Under the pieces are notes generated by a model. That model was not told the origin of the DNA. It did not search any database and worked only from the letters and a program-made list of their open reading frames with translations. The position numbers and the translations under genes are program-made. Of a DNA stretch of 64,000 nucleotides, positions 1 through 9,262 are shown in pieces. The stretch comes from DASUVM01 sp036378955 (lineage in GTDB: Bacteria > Patescibacteriota > Saccharimonadia > Saccharimonadales > Saccharimonadaceae): the NCBI GenBank assembly GCA_036378955.1, contig DASUVM010000004.1, positions 62,001-126,000 of the forward strand. Direction: 5' to 3'. Positions within the stretch are counted from its first letter, which is position 1. Every line of letters starts with the position of its first letter.

Positions 1-1
1 G

Positions 2-559
2 CAAGTTGAATGGCTCATTTGGCAAATATTGTTCTTTTTACCGGCGACAGCAGGCTATCACCTTGAGGCTATTCGACGATTTTTGACGGGGCTCAGCTTG
101 TCTATGCGCCGTAGCCTCAAGGTAAGTGTGCTTTGTTTTACCGTGTTGAGTATGTTCGTTTCGATGCTGATAGAATTTCACGGCAACACATTGCAGACGG
201 CTCTTAGCTGGACGCCCGCTATATACATGCAGTTCACCCACACAACCCAAAGCCTCTTCAGCCATGAAGCCCGCAGTTTTGCTTGGGTAATGGTTTCGTT
301 TATCTGGTTTATCGCATTTTACATGCTATTTCAGGCAGCTCTGCCGTGGCTACAGCGTTGGCTGGGGTGGCTGCTTGAACCATTTGGTACGCGTTCGCTC
401 ACCGCCTATATTTTGCATGGCGTACCGATGGTTGTAACGCTCTATATTTTCGTTAACAGCACAAATATATGGCTTAATAGTCTGCTCACACTCGCAAATA
501 TCCTTGCCACTTGGGCGCTTGTAGAAAGCAGATGGCTACAAAAAATTATTCCAAGGTAG
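2..559 (+). CDS. Membrane acyltransferase-like protein, C-terminal part
   Basis: The reading frame is open from base 2, so the gene begins upstream of the window and only about 185 C-terminal residues are seen. They contain four or five hydrophobic segments. A GTRSLTAYILHG stretch near the end resembles the last helices of the acyltransferase-3/OpgC/DUF418 group of integral membrane proteins, which move acyl groups onto cell-surface glycans. The catalytic N-terminal half is outside the window, so the family call rests on topology and this one motif. The gene converges on the glycosyltransferase gene, and the two 3' ends overlap by 14 bases. Confidence 0.55.
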   Translation, partial: QVEWLIWQILFFLPATAGYHLEAIRRFLTGLSLSMRRSLKVSVLCFTVLSMFVSMLIEFHGNTLQTALSWTPAIYMQFTHTTQSLFSHEARSFAWVMVSFIWFIAFYMLFQAALPWLQRWLGWLLEPFGTRSLTAYILHGVPMVVTLYIFVNSTNIWLNSLLTLANILATWALVESRWLQKIIPR

Positions 560-2759
560 CATAATTTCTCAGGTGATACCCACCGAAGTCTTTCGAGCTA
601 ATAAGCCGATAAGTTGCCGGGATATGCACTTTTGGTGCTTCGCTACCAGTAAAGACATGTGAAAGATACCGTGTTTGATGCAGTTGATTAGCCCCGACAC
701 GCTCAGCTCGCTGATAAATCGGTGCAAAACCGCCTTTGTCTTCAATTGGCCAGCGACTATGATAGGCCAGTCTACAACCTTGCGGCCGGTAATAGTGCAG
801 CTCAAAGTAAAGGAGCGGGTCATCGGCAATAATAAGCCGCTGACGGCAATCTGAAATGCTTGCCATCATTTGTTTGGCATGGGGCCGCGACAGGCGTTGG
901 TAATTATAATTACCTTCGCGCGAGAGCGACAACATACCGCTACAAAGCGTTATAAACAAAACGAGTGCCAACACACCAACCGGCCATTTTTTGCCTGTTT
1001 TACGGGTAAAGCATAGGCCGATACAAACGCCAAGCAGAGCATATCCGGCAATAATAAAGGGTGAAATGTAACGTTCAACAAACATCGGCCGCAGCGGTGG
1101 CAGTGAAATAAGCAGCATTAAACCAAGGGGCACTAACCAATAAAAAAGGAATAATTTTAATGCCCGTTCCTGCTCAGCGGTGGCAGCCCGGAATGTTTGC
1201 GTTACCAGCCACACCGCCCCGATAAAAAGGGCTATGAGCAACAGTGAATTCCACGGGGTAAGCGCCCACTCGGGAGCGTAGAGTAAGCTAAACGAAGCAA
1301 TGGTGGTGAGTTGCGGCACCATAATCGACTCAGTAATACCCGCCAGTGCCGTTCCGCGTAGTTGCGATACAAGCTGCGGTAGCCAGGGTAAGAAAAGCAC
1401 AATCGCACCCACATAGGCAGCCATCCAGGGCTGCTTAATAACTGGTTGACCCTTGGGCCTAACGGCAAAGGTTAACCATAGCAGATGAGCAATCCAGATG
1501 AACGATGTGTAATAAAGCGTATAGACACCGGCCGCCACCAGCAGGGCATATAAGCCCCAACCTAAGAATGCCTTCTTGCCCCTCGCCTGCAAGGTGCTTA
1601 CTAACACATAGGTGGCAAGCAGGGCAATCAAGGCGGCCAGCGCATACATGCGAATTTCAAAACCATAGCGAAGCACAAAAGGCGCAAAGGTGATAAACGG
1701 CAACGCCCACAACATAACACGAATATTAAATAACTTCTTAATAAGTAGCGCCATGGTACCAACCGTCAAAGCAATTATAAGCGCACCCAAAGCCCTCAGC
1801 GCTAGCTCACCCCAGCCAAACAGGCCCGCCCAAGCTTTTACAAGTAAGTAATGTAACGGCGGGTGAACATCAACAGCCGTTAAGTGCAATAGTTCGCTGA
1901 AGGGTCGTTTTGCAAGTGCTATGGTGTAGGCTTCGTCAAACCAAACACTTTGGCCAAGGCCAATGTAAAGCGTGAGGCTCCCGGCGGTAATCATGGCAAC
2001 GATGACCCACCACAGGGAGTGGCGTGCCAATGAACGCCCCCAGGCACTCAGGCGAACCCTGAGCACTTCACCGAGCGTTCTGAGGCCCGCAACAATTAAA
2101 TTATCGCCGCGTAAATCTTCGTCGCGGGTTTCGTGCCAATCGGCAATGGTAATTTGCGCTACTTTTAAGTGCTGCTCTTTAGCTAGTTGCAGTACTTCAA
2201 CATCAAACCCCCAGCCCTTGCGTGCTTGTTGCGAAAACAGCTGCTTTGCCGCACTTTTGGTAAAGCCTTTAAAGCCACACTGTGTATCACGAATAGTAGG
2301 AAAGAGTAGCAAACGCGTCAGCCAATTGCTGCCAAGCGAAAATAACGTCCGAAATAAGCTTTTATGAATTTTTGAAAGGCGACGCACGCCAATAGCAACA
2401 TCAGCGTCACCCCTGAGCGCTTCGACTATTGTTAAAATGTGAGGCAGTGGGGTCGGCAAATCGGCATCTAAAAATAGCTCCACTGTGCCGCCTGCCGCCA
2501 AGAAGCCGGCACGCACATCACGACCCTTACCGGCACGGCCTTTTGGTTCAAGCACCTGCATTGCATCAAAGCGATCTTCAAAGCCGCGGGCGATATCAGC
2601 TGTTTTATCGTTGCCAGCAGCCACCACGATAAGCTCGACGCTGCCAAGCTGTTGTTTGTGCCCGGCCACAAAAATGGCAATTTGCCTCAAGGTATCGGCA
2701 ATAATTCGTTCTTCGTTGAACGCTGGTACAATTAAACTGACATCAATATGCTTCTTCAT
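546..2759 (-). CDS. Fused GT2 glycosyltransferase and GT39-like membrane glycosyltransferase
   Basis: A 737-residue two-part enzyme. Residues 1 to about 225 are a GT2 domain of the dolichyl-phosphate sugar synthase type, with VPAFNEE at 11-17 and the metal/nucleotide-sugar DAD at 98-100. The remainder is a polytopic membrane domain with about ten helices. It starts with an FDEAY motif and a DVHPPLHYLL motif, as in the polyprenyl-phosphate-sugar-dependent GT39/ArnT/PMT group, where the first extracytoplasmic acidic residue is catalytic. GT2 would charge the lipid carrier inside the cell and the membrane half would transfer the sugar outside. The start overlaps the stop of the upstream GtrA-like gene by 4 bases (ATGA), so the two are translationally coupled. 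Acceptor unknown. Confidence 0.8.
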   Translation of the reverse strand: MKKHIDVSLIVPAFNEERIIADTLRQIAIFVAGHKQQLGSVELIVVAAGNDKTADIARGFEDRFDAMQVLEPKGRAGKGRDVRAGFLAAGGTVELFLDADLPTPLPHILTIVEALRGDADVAIGVRRLSKIHKSLFRTLFSLGSNWLTRLLLFPTIRDTQCGFKGFTKSAAKQLFSQQARKGWGFDVEVLQLAKEQHLKVAQITIADWHETRDEDLRGDNLIVAGLRTLGEVLRVRLSAWGRSLARHSLWWVIVAMITAGSLTLYIGLGQSVWFDEAYTIALAKRPFSELLHLTAVDVHPPLHYLLVKAWAGLFGWGELALRALGALIIALTVGTMALLIKKLFNIRVMLWALPFITFAPFVLRYGFEIRMYALAALIALLATYVLVSTLQARGKKAFLGWGLYALLVAAGVYTLYYTSFIWIAHLLWLTFAVRPKGQPVIKQPWMAAYVGAIVLFLPWLPQLVSQLRGTALAGITESIMVPQLTTIASFSLLYAPEWALTPWNSLLLIALFIGAVWLVTQTFRAATAEQERALKLFLFYWLVPLGLMLLISLPPLRPMFVERYISPFIIAGYALLGVCIGLCFTRKTGKKWPVGVLALVLFITLCSGMLSLSREGNYNYQRLSRPHAKQMMASISDCRQRLIIADDPLLYFELHYYRPQGCRLAYHSRWPIEDKGGFAPIYQRAERVGANQLHQTRYLSHVFTGSEAPKVHIPATYRLISSKDFGGYHLRNYATLE

Positions 2760-3238
2760 GTTCGTGTTTTAAAAACAAATCGACTATACCATAAATAATT
2801 CCAGACAATGCCGGCGGCAACCCCAAATGCCTTGGCGGCATTTAAAATAAACCAAGCCAAAAGGCCGGTTTGTTGCTGTTCGTGCAGTAATCGCTCAAGT
2901 GCTTCATATGTCTGTACAACTATAACGGTTTGCAACAACCATATGCCAACAAGTGTCACTATTATAAATAATACGAACTGCCGAACTGCACCGGGGCCTT
3001 TTTGGCGAAACACAATGTTTTTATTAAGTGTAAAACTTGTCAGCATCGCCAGCGTCGTTGAAATAATATTGGCCGGCACAAGACCGATAGAAAACACAAG
3101 CACCAATAGATTAAGTATGCCAAAGTCAACCGCAGTGTTCACGACACCTACCGCTGCAAAACGAACTTTTTTATACGCAGCAGCTTTTCGGACTACTTTG
3201 GTAGCTTTTTTGACATGTTTTTTTATTTGATCAGCCAT
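2756..3238 (-). CDS. GtrA-family membrane protein
   Basis: A 160-residue protein with a basic N-terminus (KKHVKKATKVVRKAAAYKKVRF) followed by four transmembrane helices, the layout of the GtrA/DPMS-associated family. These proteins are thought to flip or assist lipid-linked sugars across the membrane. The frame is open further upstream to base 3385, but the ATG at 3238 places the conserved basic lead-in directly before the first helix and is preferred. The upstream 49 residues look unlike the family. The gene overlaps the following GT2-GT39 fusion by four bases, a typical pairing of flippase-like protein and polyprenyl-phosphate glycosyltransferase. Confidence 0.75.
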   Translation of the reverse strand: MADQIKKHVKKATKVVRKAAAYKKVRFAAVGVVNTAVDFGILNLLVLVFSIGLVPANIISTTLAMLTSFTLNKNIVFRQKGPGAVRQFVLFIIVTLVGIWLLQTVIVVQTYEALERLLHEQQQTGLLAWFILNAAKAFGVAAGIVWNYLWYSRFVFKTRT

Positions 3239-3373
3239 CTTCAATAATTTATACCTTAATATAGCATAAAAAGATACTCTGAGTTGCTTTTTCATTCGCC
3301 AAGAAAAAGGAGTTTTCACATACAAAAAGACTTGCACGAACAGAGGAAGCTGGTAGTATAAGTAGTAACACTC

Positions 3374-3391
3374 CCGCTTAGCCATAAGCGG
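3374..3391 (+). promoter_or_regulatory. Hairpin in the 5' leader of the DUF4367-like gene
   Basis: CCGCTTA, a GCCA loop and TAAGCGG form a perfect 7-bp hairpin about 40 bases before the start codon at 3431. A -10-like TATAAG lies just upstream at about 3357-3362, so the hairpin would sit at or near the 5' end of the mRNA. No T-tract follows, so it is more likely an mRNA-stability or control element than a terminator. Confidence 0.35.
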
Positions 3392-3430
3392 AATGTCACG
3401 AGAAAGGGTCTATCTAATAGAAAGAAGGGT

Positions 3431-4480
3431 ATGAGGGGAACAACCATCACAATTAATGGTCAGTTATATGATGCGCACACTGGCCTTCCCGTTACTGCCG
3501 AGACAGCGCCACAAAAAATACAGGCCAGCACCACCCCGGGACAAGCCGGTAAGGTAATGAGCGACGTTGGTATTCGGCCAGCGCAAAACAAAGTGACGCC
3601 TCAAACACCGCCCATTTCTCAATCTGTCACGCCAGCAACAAAACACGTTATACGTAGCCCAAAAACAGCCCATAGTATTCACAACGCACCACAGCGTTCA
3701 AAAACACTCTATCGAGCTGCGTTGCAGCGGCCTAAAACACAAGAGGTCGCCAAGCCAACGGTGCTGCGTTCTCCGGCTATTCAAAAGTTCTCACCCAACT
3801 TACAGCACTCGTCGCACACACCCCACACTCAAGCTCACACACACCACGTTAGCCAGCAACCTGAGACTATGCAGAATTCACAGGGGCAGCCTCATCCTAC
3901 CACCGCTCAACAGCCAGCACAATTACAGGGTTCAGCCTTGAAAGAAAAGCTTATCGCCGATAAAATGGCGAGTATTATGCCAAAAAAAGAAAAAGAATCA
4001 AAAACCGCAAAACGACGGCGTACATATCCCCGCCTGGCAACAGTTACGAGCGGAATCGCCGCCCTCGTGTTGCTTGGTGGTTATTTAACCTATTTAAATT
4101 TGCCCAACTTATCACTCCGGGTTGCTGCCAGCCAGGCAGGAGTTGCCGCTACATATCCTACTTATCAACCCTCAGGCTATGGGTTTGCCGGGCCAGTTGC
4201 CTATAGCTCTGGTGAAGTACGGGTTAACTTCAAATCGAATACAAACGACTATGCCTATAGTGTGGTGCAGCGTGAATCAAATTGGGATAGTCAGGCCGTT
4301 CGTGATAATTACGTTATAAAAGAAAGTAAGCAATATACCACCATTCAAGAGGGTGGCATTACCATTTATCTTGTGAACAATAAGGCCGTGTGGGTCAACG
4401 GCGGTGTACTCTATAGTGTTGAAGGTAACGCGCCGCTTTCAGGCGAACAGATTCAAAAAATCGCTTCAAGTACGCTTTGA
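3431..4480 (+). CDS. Single-pass membrane protein with DUF4367-like C-terminal domain
   Basis: A 349-residue protein. Residues 1-190 are low-complexity, rich in Pro, Gln, Thr, Ser and His. A basic cluster (KKEKESKTAKRRR) precedes one transmembrane helix at about 203-223. Residues 230-349 form a compact extracytoplasmic domain whose features (GGITIYLVNNKAVWVNGGVLYSVEG, then LSGEQIQKIASS) resemble DUF4367, found in anti-sigma-factor-like and sporulation-type membrane proteins. The disordered N-terminus would be cytoplasmic. Function unknown; a sensor or cell-envelope role is inferred from topology only. GAAGGG lies just before the ATG. Confidence 0.6.
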   Translation: MRGTTITINGQLYDAHTGLPVTAETAPQKIQASTTPGQAGKVMSDVGIRPAQNKVTPQTPPISQSVTPATKHVIRSPKTAHSIHNAPQRSKTLYRAALQRPKTQEVAKPTVLRSPAIQKFSPNLQHSSHTPHTQAHTHHVSQQPETMQNSQGQPHPTTAQQPAQLQGSALKEKLIADKMASIMPKKEKESKTAKRRRTYPRLATVTSGIAALVLLGGYLTYLNLPNLSLRVAASQAGVAATYPTYQPSGYGFAGPVAYSSGEVRVNFKSNTNDYAYSVVQRESNWDSQAVRDNYVIKESKQYTTIQEGGITIYLVNNKAVWVNGGVLYSVEGNAPLSGEQIQKIASSTL

Positions 4481-4604
4481 CACATTGAGAGCTTACTTCG
4501 CCAGACAACGGGCGCAAAACCCGCCCACCACACCTAAAGGCTAATGAGGTATGGGTTGCACCGGTGCAGCACTATATTTATAATCAGGTGCGTCCACCCA
4601 ACGC

Positions 4605-5048
4605 GTGAAAGAGGCCCTCTTGCAGTCACCAGCTCTGCTCAGAAGACTCGTGAGCGATCTATTTGCCGCCGTGGAAGCAGGCGAGCTAAACCGCCAAAAG
4701 GTTATTGCCGAACTCGAAAAACTGATGGAAGGAAGGCTACGGCCGGTTGACATCTCAAGGTGGGAACCCTTTGTAAATGCCCTTTTTGGTTATTCAAAAC
4801 CGTTTCGGGAGCTCTACAAAGACGGTTTGACCATACCGCAGGTACAGCATTTTCTAGAGTGCTCGGGCTTAGAAGCTAGCGAGATCGAGCTGCTTCGCTT
4901 CTACTTCGGCATTGATGCCGATCACCAGCCCTCCATCGATGAGACGACCGAACACTTTGAGCTCAGTGTTCCGCAGATAAGACAAACTATCAAGGGTGCG
5001 CTTGAGAAAATTTGCGAACAAAACGACCTACCGAAGCCAAGAGGTTAG
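4605..5048 (+). CDS. Small cytoplasmic protein with sigma-like C-terminal helices
   Basis: A 147-residue, mainly helical protein without membrane segments. It reads as genuine coding sequence in this frame only. The C-terminal part (IDETTEHFELSVPQIRQTIKGALEKIC) has the spacing of a sigma-70 region-4 type helix-turn-helix, but the similarity is weak. The start is the GTG at 4605. A TATAAT at 4579-4584 implies an mRNA leader of only about 14 bases, and no Shine-Dalgarno sequence is visible. A strong hairpin follows the stop. No family recognised. Confidence 0.5.
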   Translation: MKEALLQSPALLRRLVSDLFAAVEAGELNRQKVIAELEKLMEGRLRPVDISRWEPFVNALFGYSKPFRELYKDGLTIPQVQHFLECSGLEASEIELLRFYFGIDADHQPSIDETTEHFELSVPQIRQTIKGALEKICEQNDLPKPRG

Positions 5049-5062
5049 CGCACGGGTGGCAC

Positions 5063-5090
5063 CCCGACACCCCTCTAGAGGGATGTCGGG
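5063..5090 (+). terminator. Strong GC-rich hairpin after the 4605 gene
   Basis: CCCGACA at 5063-5069 pairs with TGTCGGG at 5084-5090, and the inner CCCTCTAGAGGG at 5071-5082 is itself a perfect palindrome. There is one C/A mismatch between the two arms. It lies 15 bases after the stop and before the gltX promoter. No T-run follows, so termination is inferred from position. Confidence 0.5.
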
Positions 5091-5102
5091 CAAGCCAAGC
5101 AG

Positions 5103-5131
5103 TTACACACCAGATAATTTTCTGCTATTCT
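5103..5131 (+). promoter_or_regulatory. Promoter of gltX, leaderless geometry
   Basis: TTACAC (5103-5108), a 17-bp spacer and TATTCT (5126-5131) are followed after only 7 bases by the gltX ATG at 5139. Transcription would start at or within a base or two of the start codon, and no Shine-Dalgarno sequence is present. Confidence 0.6.
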
Positions 5132-5138
5132 GATACAC

Positions 5139-6572
5139 ATGACACCTATAAGAACACGTTTTGCGCCAAGCCCGACCGGTTTTTTACATGTTGGTAATAT
5201 TCGTACCGGTTTATTTGCCTGGCTGTTAGCCCGCCATTATAATGGTCAATTCATTCTGCGCCTTGAAGACACAGATAAAAAGCGCGAGGTGAGTGGTAGC
5301 GACCAGCATTTATTAGATTGTCTGAAAGTAATTGGTGTTGAATGGGACGAAGGCTTCGACATCGGTGGCCCCCTCGGCCCATATCGGCAAAGTGATCGGC
5401 TCGATATCTATAAAAAGTGGGCTCAAAAAATAATCGAAAGTGGCCGTGCCTATGCCGACCCATATACCCCTGAAGAAGTAGAGACGTTTCGCGAACAAGC
5501 CAGACAAGAAAAGTGTGCATTTTTATACCGCAACCACCGGCCAGAGAACCCCCCAGTTTGGGACGGCACCACACCGCTTCGTTTTAAATCTGAACCAAAG
5601 GGGTATAGCTGGCACGACGAAGTTATGGGCGACCTTGCTACCGGCCCAGAAGTAATTGATGATTTTATCCTCATAAAGTCCGACGGTTACCCAACTTACA
5701 ATTTTGCTCATATTGTTGATGATGCTGAAATGCAAATAACCCATATAATTCGTGGCCAAGAATTCATCGCCAGTGTTCCAAACTATCTTAATTTATACGA
5801 AGCACTTAGTTTGACGCCTCCGATTATGGCCACCATGCCGCACATTTTGGGCACAAGCGGCAATAAAAAACTTTCAAAGCGCGACGGTGCGAAAGATGTG
5901 CTCGACTACATTCGCGACGGTTTTTTGCCAGATGCACTGGTTAATTTTATTGCCAGCCTAGGTTGGAACGATGGCACCGAGCAAGAATTATTCACCCGAG
6001 AAGAACTGATAGAAAAGTTCAGCCTTGAGCGCGTCGGCCGTGGCGGTGCGCGCTTTGACGAACAGCGTCTCATTTGGATGAACGGGCATTACATTCGCGA
6101 ATTATCACCTGACGAATTATTCAAGAAGGCGAGTGACTTTTGGCCAGAAGCCGCCAAAGACACTAGCGACGAAAAAAAGCGACAAATTTTAAGCTTAGCG
6201 CACGATCGCCTCAAAACTTTGGCCGACCTCCCACAACTGACCAGCTTTTTCTTTATTGAACCTACGCCCGATTGGAACTTAGTGGCAACCAACAAACAGT
6301 TGAAGAAAATTGAGAGAACAGAGCTGCAAGCACTACTGAAAACCGCTCATGACAAACTTGCGGCAACTGAGTTTGACGAGGCAAGCCTCACGGCAGCACT
6401 CAATGAACTATTACAAGCAACCCAACAAAAACCAGCCGTATTATTTGGCATTATTCGTCTCGGCCTTACCTGGGCGCCATTCAGCCCCGGCCTGGCTGAA
6501 ACTATGGCAGTGCTCGGCAAAGAAGTTACCCTACGCCGGCTCGAAAATGCCGCAACCACTATTGTAAACTAG
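5139..6572 (+). CDS. gltX: Glutamyl-tRNA synthetase
   Basis: A 477-residue class I synthetase that attaches glutamate to tRNA-Glu. The first signature, a HIGH variant within PSPTGFLHVGNIRTG, lies at about residues 10-24, and the KMSKS loop appears as KLSKR at 244-248. The length is normal for bacterial GluRS, and the anticodon-binding C-terminal domain is complete. Whether it is discriminating or also charges tRNA-Gln cannot be told here; no gatCAB genes are in the window. The start codon follows the -10 box by 7 bases. A tRNA-Glu gene lies about 3.9 kb downstream. Confidence 0.95.
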   Translation: MTPIRTRFAPSPTGFLHVGNIRTGLFAWLLARHYNGQFILRLEDTDKKREVSGSDQHLLDCLKVIGVEWDEGFDIGGPLGPYRQSDRLDIYKKWAQKIIESGRAYADPYTPEEVETFREQARQEKCAFLYRNHRPENPPVWDGTTPLRFKSEPKGYSWHDEVMGDLATGPEVIDDFILIKSDGYPTYNFAHIVDDAEMQITHIIRGQEFIASVPNYLNLYEALSLTPPIMATMPHILGTSGNKKLSKRDGAKDVLDYIRDGFLPDALVNFIASLGWNDGTEQELFTREELIEKFSLERVGRGGARFDEQRLIWMNGHYIRELSPDELFKKASDFWPEAAKDTSDEKKRQILSLAHDRLKTLADLPQLTSFFFIEPTPDWNLVATNKQLKKIERTELQALLKTAHDKLAATEFDEASLTAALNELLQATQQKPAVLFGIIRLGLTWAPFSPGLAETMAVLGKEVTLRRLENAATTIVN

Positions 6573-6601
6573 TTACCTGGCCGGGCACTTACTGTTATAA
6601 T
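6573..6601 (+). promoter_or_regulatory. Promoter of the DUF3048 gene, leaderless geometry
   Basis: TTACCT (6573-6578), a 17-bp spacer and a perfect TATAAT (6596-6601). The start codon at 6611 is 9 bases further on, so the leader is near zero. Confidence 0.6.
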
Positions 6602-6610
6602 GAATATGAT

Positions 6611-7705
6611 ATGGATGGGCCAACACAAACACACGCTAATACACATCACCGCCTGAGCCATTGGGTGCATGCGCACAAAACTGCCACAGCAGTCATTACT
6701 ACTGTTGCTCTATTAATAGCAACGGCGATTTGCGTATGGGCGCTCTTTTACCAACCGCCCGTTGCTCAAACACCGCACAATAATCTTCAGGGCATCTCCC
6801 GCCAGGCAAAACCAAAATATTACTCACCACTCACCGGTATTGAAGTTGCCGATGACGCCACTACAAAGCGGCAGGTAACAGCCATTATGATAGAAAACAG
6901 CCCCGACGCCCGACCGCAAAGCGGCCTTAAAACAGCCGGCATTGTTTATGAAGCTATTGCCGAGGGCGGCATTACCCGTTTTCAGTGCTTATACCAAGAA
7001 GCACGGCCAGGCTTAATTGGCCCAGTTCGCAGCCTTAGGCCATATTATCTGGAATGGGCAGCGCCTTATGACGCCTCGTTTGCCCATATTGGTGGCAGCA
7101 AGCGAGCCCTTGACACTGTTCGCAATGGCCAATATAAAGATATTGATCAATTCTTCAATGCCGGTGCCTACTATCGAAGCACCGACCGCTACGCTCCGCA
7201 CAACGTGTATACCACCTTTGACCGGCTCGACGAGCTCAATGTCAAAAAAGGCTTCACAAGCAGTACTTTTCAGGGCTTTAGCCGCAACAAAAAAGAAGCG
7301 CCGCTGCCAGCACCTAACGCTGGCAATATTACTATTGCTATAAGCGGTGCCTTGTTTAACTCGAGCTATACCTATGATAAAGCCAGTAATAGCTACCTGC
7401 GCTTTCAAGCCGGCCAACCACACCTTGACCGCGAAGCCGGGCACATTAACCCCAAAGTTGTTATTGTTATGAAAGTGCATATGTATCGAGGGTTCGAAGA
7501 TGGGTATCGTGAACAGATCGATACCAACGGCGCTGGCCAAGTCTTTGTTTTTCAAAATGGCACGGTTATTGAAGGCCAGTGGCGAAAAAACGGCGCAAAA
7601 TCGCCATTGAATATTGTTGATGCAACGGGCCAACCAATTGCCTTGAACGCCGGCCAAACCTGGGTGACCACCCTCCCACAAGATCGAAATGTAAGCTGGC
7701 AATAA
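6611..7705 (+). CDS. DUF3048 (YerB-like) membrane-anchored protein
   Basis: A 364-residue protein with an N-terminal membrane anchor at about residues 23-50 and an extracytoplasmic DUF3048 region. The region carries MIENSPDARPQSGL, AIAEGGITRF, GPVRSLRPYY and the RYAPHNVY segment typical of Bacillus YerB and relatives. The biochemical function of the family is not settled; it is usually a lipoprotein or membrane-anchored envelope protein. Here the anchor lacks a lipobox cysteine. The gene ends 3 bases before the start of a sensor kinase, so the two are probably co-transcribed and the protein could be part of that kinase's signal input. Confidence 0.8.
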   Translation: MDGPTQTHANTHHRLSHWVHAHKTATAVITTVALLIATAICVWALFYQPPVAQTPHNNLQGISRQAKPKYYSPLTGIEVADDATTKRQVTAIMIENSPDARPQSGLKTAGIVYEAIAEGGITRFQCLYQEARPGLIGPVRSLRPYYLEWAAPYDASFAHIGGSKRALDTVRNGQYKDIDQFFNAGAYYRSTDRYAPHNVYTTFDRLDELNVKKGFTSSTFQGFSRNKKEAPLPAPNAGNITIAISGALFNSSYTYDKASNSYLRFQAGQPHLDREAGHINPKVVIVMKVHMYRGFEDGYREQIDTNGAGQVFVFQNGTVIEGQWRKNGAKSPLNIVDATGQPIALNAGQTWVTTLPQDRNVSWQ

Positions 7706-7708
7706 ATT

Positions 7709-9262
7709 ATGGCAATACTTCGAATCGCAGATTTTTACAAACGCCACTTTGCCACCTATGTCGCGGTGGTGGCGCTTTTGCAAATTGTTATCATCACATT
7801 ACTAACACTAGTAGCCTGGATGGCATATGATCTTAAGGTCTTAGAAGGTTATACGCTTATCTTAACCGCTGCTAGCTTAGCGCTTGTTCTTGAAATTGGC
7901 GTTGGTGTGCTAATGCTTAACTTCTTCGGTAAACCACTTAATATCTTAACTAACGCCATTAGCAATGTTTCAAAGCAAAGCAACGATACACTACCGCCAA
8001 ATGTCAACAAAAAACGCTACGAGCGAAGCGGGCTCAAGGCATTGGTGCAAACTATTTATGAGCTGTCTGTGGCAAGTTTTCAAGGAGTCTTGCAGTCACC
8101 CAATGACGGCAGTAAACAGCAGAGCAGTGACCACAGTGTGCTCAAGAGCATTATGGAACTTATGCCGAGTGACCTCGTTATTCTTGACAGCAAACGCTCA
8201 ATTAGCTTTTATCACGGCACCAGCGGCTTAAAGCAAACAACCAGCGGCTCAATGGAGCTCGCCTTGCAATTTGAACCAGCTAATGATTTTGAACATTGGC
8301 TCGACGATTGCCGCAAAAATAAACTCCGTGATACCCGCATTTGGAAGCGAGTCGCCAACAGTGTTCAAGGCACCGAAAACCGCAAAGTCTACGATGTTAT
8401 CGTGCATTACGAAAAAAATGTTAGCCCCGATGTTGAAACCGTGCTTTTGCTGATTGATCGCACCGCCGATTACGCCCGCGACGAAGATGATATGGATTTC
8501 ATTGCACTCGCTGCCCACGAACTACGTGCACCAATTACGGTTATTCGCGGCTATCTTGATGTATTAACCGATGAACTAGCGCCAGCACTCTCTGCCGATC
8601 AAAAAGAACTGATGGCTCGCGTACAAGTCTCGGCCGAACGCCTCAGCGGGTATATTAATAACATCTTAAATGTTTCAAAATTCGACCGAGCTCACTTGAA
8701 GCTGCATCTGCGCGAAGACACCATTGCCGGCATTTTTCGCGAGCTCGTGCAAGACCTTTCCCTTCGGGCTTACACATTAAATCGTCACTTAACGTTTCGT
8801 ATTCCGAAGGGGTTGCCCACCGTTGCTGCCGATCGTTCAAGCATTAGCGAAGTCATTACAAACTTGGTTGACAACGCTATTAAATATTCAAAAGATAGCG
8901 GCGAAATTATCATTGCGGCCTCGGTCTCGGGTAATTTTGTCGAACTGACGGTACAAGATTTCGGGGTTGGCATGCCCAGTAATGTGGTGGGGAATTTGTT
9001 TAATAAGTTTTATCGGTCGCATCGGTCGCGCCAACAGGTGACTGGCACTGGCCTAGGGCTCTATATTTCAAAAGCAATTATGGAGTCGCACGGCGGTAAA
9101 ATATGGGTCACCTCAACAGAGGGCGAGGGCAGCACTTTTGGTATTATGCTACCAATTTACGCCACTGTTGCAGATAAGCTTAAGGCAGGTCATAATGGTA
9201 ATGAACAGATAATAGAAAGTAGCAATGGCTGGATCAAAAACCATTCTATGTATCGAGGATGA
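7709..9262 (+). CDS. Membrane sensor histidine kinase
   Basis: A 517-residue kinase with two transmembrane helices (about 18-40 and 48-72) separated by only a few residues, so there is almost no extracellular sensor loop. A variable PAS-like segment (about 130-255) precedes the HisKA dimerisation domain, with phosphoacceptor His270 in AAHELRAP. The HATPase domain follows, with N-box NLVDNAIKYS and G-box TGTGLGLYISKA. It would autophosphorylate and pass phosphate to the receiver encoded next; the two genes overlap by 38 bases. It follows the DUF3048 gene with a 3-base gap. Confidence 0.9.
   Translation: MAILRIADFYKRHFATYVAVVALLQIVIITLLTLVAWMAYDLKVLEGYTLILTAASLALVLEIGVGVLMLNFFGKPLNILTNAISNVSKQSNDTLPPNVNKKRYERSGLKALVQTIYELSVASFQGVLQSPNDGSKQQSSDHSVLKSIMELMPSDLVILDSKRSISFYHGTSGLKQTTSGSMELALQFEPANDFEHWLDDCRKNKLRDTRIWKRVANSVQGTENRKVYDVIVHYEKNVSPDVETVLLLIDRTADYARDEDDMDFIALAAHELRAPITVIRGYLDVLTDELAPALSADQKELMARVQVSAERLSGYINNILNVSKFDRAHLKLHLREDTIAGIFRELVQDLSLRAYTLNRHLTFRIPKGLPTVAADRSSISEVITNLVDNAIKYSKDSGEIIIAASVSGNFVELTVQDFGVGMPSNVVGNLFNKFYRSHRSRQQVTGTGLGLYISKAIMESHGGKIWVTSTEGEGSTFGIMLPIYATVADKLKAGHNGNEQIIESSNGWIKNHSMYRG

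Noticed and set aside
7013..7783. Minus-strand 256-codon open frame opposite the DUF3048 gene
   Set aside because: It is the reverse-frame shadow of a gene with clear family motifs, and has no promoter or ribosome-binding site of its own.
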